DNA of 64,000 nucleotides from Aliiruegeria haliotis (GTDB taxonomy: Bacteria; Pseudomonadota; Alphaproteobacteria; Rhodobacterales; Rhodobacteraceae): the NCBI RefSeq assembly GCF_003003255.1, contig NZ_PVTD01000003.1, forward strand, positions 186,001 through 250,000. The letters are read 5' to 3'. Positions within the stretch are counted from its first letter, which is position 1; every line of letters begins with the position of its first letter. Below, in pieces: positions 63,150-64,000 of the stretch. The notes beneath the pieces were generated by a model. The model saw nothing but the letters and a program-made list of their open reading frames with translations, ran no database searches and was not told where the DNA came from. Position numbers and translations under genes: made by a program.

Positions 63150-64000
63150 TCAGGGCCACTTCGCCTCCGGCGGCAGCGACATCAACACCGCGTTCGCATC
63201 GTGTCCGGTGGCCAGCCCGAACTTCGTGCCGCGGTCGTAGACAAGGTTGTACTCGGCATAAAGCCCGCGATGGATCAGTTGGGTTTCCTTGTCGTCCGGT
63301 GTCCATGGTGTGGCACGGCGACGCTCGGTCACTGGCACGAATGCCGGCAGAAATGCCTCACCAACCGAGCGTGTGAAGGCAAAATCCGCATCCCACGCGC
63401 CGGTGTTGAGATCGTCATAGAAGATCCCGCCGACGCCCCGCGCCCTGCCCCGGTGCGGGACAAAGAAGTATTCATCCGCCCATGCCTTGAACCGGTCGTA
63501 ATAGTCGGCGCCATGTGCGTCACAGGCCGCCTTCATCTGGGCATGGAAATCAGCCGTGTCCTCGGCGTACTCGATGCAGGGATTGAGGTCGGCGCCACCG
63601 CCGAACCACCATGCATGCGGGGTCCAGAACATCCGGGTATTCATGTGAACCGCCGGCGTATGCGGGTTCTGCATATGCGCCACGAGGCTGATCCCGGACG
63701 CCCAGAATGTCGGGTCGTCGTCCATTCCCGGCACGCCCCGTGCGGCCATCGCCTTCTGTGCGGCGGCACCCAACGTTCCATGTACGGTGGAGACGTTGAC
63801 GCCGACCTTTTCGAACACCCTTCCCCCGCGCATCACACTCATCAGGCCGCCGCCGGCATCGCTGCCGTCATCGGAGGCCCGCTTTGTTTCCCGCACCTCG
63901 AACCGGCCGGCCGGGGCGGCGGCAAACGGGCCCTCTGACTGTGAGTCCTCCAGGTCCTCGAACGCGGCAACGATCCGGTCGCGCAACTCCCTGAACCAAC
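63150..64000 (-). CDS. hemF: Coproporphyrinogen III oxidase, oxygen-dependent (5' end outside window)
   Basis: HemF oxidatively decarboxylates coproporphyrinogen III with O2, following HemE. Visible over 283 residues: FEKVGVNVSTVHGTLG, ASGISLVAHMQNPHTPAVHMN (as VAHMQNPHTPAVHMN), RMFWTPHAWWFGGGADLNPC, EYFFVPHRGRARGVGGIFYD, and the C-terminal YAEYNLVYDRGTKFGLATG. The frame is still open and HemF-like at base 64000 (WFRELRDRIVAAFEDLE), so the true start lies beyond the window; a TTG at 63986 is not needed. It is convergent with the TRIC gene, with about 140 bp between. Confidence 0.95.
   Translation of the reverse strand, partial: WFRELRDRIVAAFEDLEDSQSEGPFAAAPAGRFEVRETKRASDDGSDAGGGLMSVMRGGRVFEKVGVNVSTVHGTLGAAAQKAMAARGVPGMDDDPTFWASGISLVAHMQNPHTPAVHMNTRMFWTPHAWWFGGGADLNPCIEYAEDTADFHAQMKAACDAHGADYYDRFKAWADEYFFVPHRGRARGVGGIFYDDLNTGAWDADFAFTRSVGEAFLPAFVPVTERRRATPWTPDDKETQLIHRGLYAEYNLVYDRGTKFGLATGHDANAVLMSLPPEAKWP

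Noticed and set aside
1-64000. tRNA, rRNA, tmRNA, CRISPR or prophage features
   Set aside because: I looked for T-loop-like sequences, direct-repeat arrays, integrases and phage structural genes and found none I could support.

Overview
The window looks like a chromosomal stretch of an alphaproteobacterium of the Rhodobacterales (Roseobacter/Rhodobacter type). I base this on the high GC content and on gene content typical of that group: an SDHAF4-like DUF1674 protein, a DUF3035 lipoprotein, a tiny aa3-type oxidase subunit IV, a heme A synthase of the Cox15/CtaA type, ETF:ubiquinone oxidoreductase, a VPLPA-CTERM-like surface protein, and a pyrB cluster carrying a metal-site-less dihydroorotase. 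No species can be named from sequence alone. Almost all of the window is core housekeeping DNA. I see no rRNA or tRNA genes, CRISPR array, prophage or intact insertion sequence.

Layout, 1-20 kb. The 3' end of an ImuB-like Y-family polymerase opens the window. rbfA and a DUF2233 gene run leftward, divergent from dapB and a GNAT gene. A long rightward block follows: rsmB, heparinase-like gene, purH, lspA, DUF3035 lipoprotein, two M16 peptidase-like genes (one with and one without the zinc site), mutL and rmuC. A ThiE/TenI-like gene faces the other way, then trmJ-like, ctaA and an M32 carboxypeptidase run rightward.

20-40 kb. plsY and the coupled set pyrB - small membrane protein - PH-like protein - inactive pyrC run leftward. 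Rightward come a family-4-like uracil-DNA glycosylase that lacks the iron-sulfur cysteines, moaB, and an RND efflux pair whose permease carries an extra C-terminal membrane module. Next are a stand-alone DsbD-N-like protein, yqgE, a Sua5/TsaC gene, an acyl-CoA dehydrogenase coupled to an MBL hydrolase, a DUF6173-like gene, aa3 oxidase subunit IV, a lipoprotein with a possible permuted papain-like His/Cys pair, azlC-azlD, a GNAT gene and a hypothetical membrane protein.

40-64 kb. greA is followed by an unrecognised orphan gene, then ETF-QO with a strong terminator, a TPR protein overlapping ispE, and a divergent FAD oxidase/MnmD pair that together cover the two halves of MnmC. After these come an EamA transporter, a soluble lytic transglycosylase divergent from dapA, smpB, sseA, a GNAT gene, an aromatic aminotransferase, the VPLPA-CTERM protein, and a chemoreceptor ending in an xWxxF tail. 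A 1.4-kb low-GC stretch without a convincing gene separates this from a haem group: hemC, hemE, a UPF0126/TRIC-type channel and hemF, which runs off the window.

Functionally the window mixes lysine/cell-wall supply (dapA, dapB, lspA, lytic transglycosylase), RNA and ribosome maturation (rbfA, rsmB, trmJ, sua5, mnmD, smpB), nucleotide synthesis (purH, pyrB), DNA repair (mutL, rmuC, udg, imuB), haem and respiratory chain assembly (hemC/E/F, ctaA, subunit IV, ETF-QO, DUF1674) and envelope transport. The most interesting points are degenerate or split versions of known enzymes (inactive DHOase, Fe-S-less UDG, split MnmC, an M16 pair, an odd ThiE-like protein), the permuted-papain-like lipoprotein and the low-GC gap upstream of hemC. 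I did not find a clear new multi-gene defence or mobile system.
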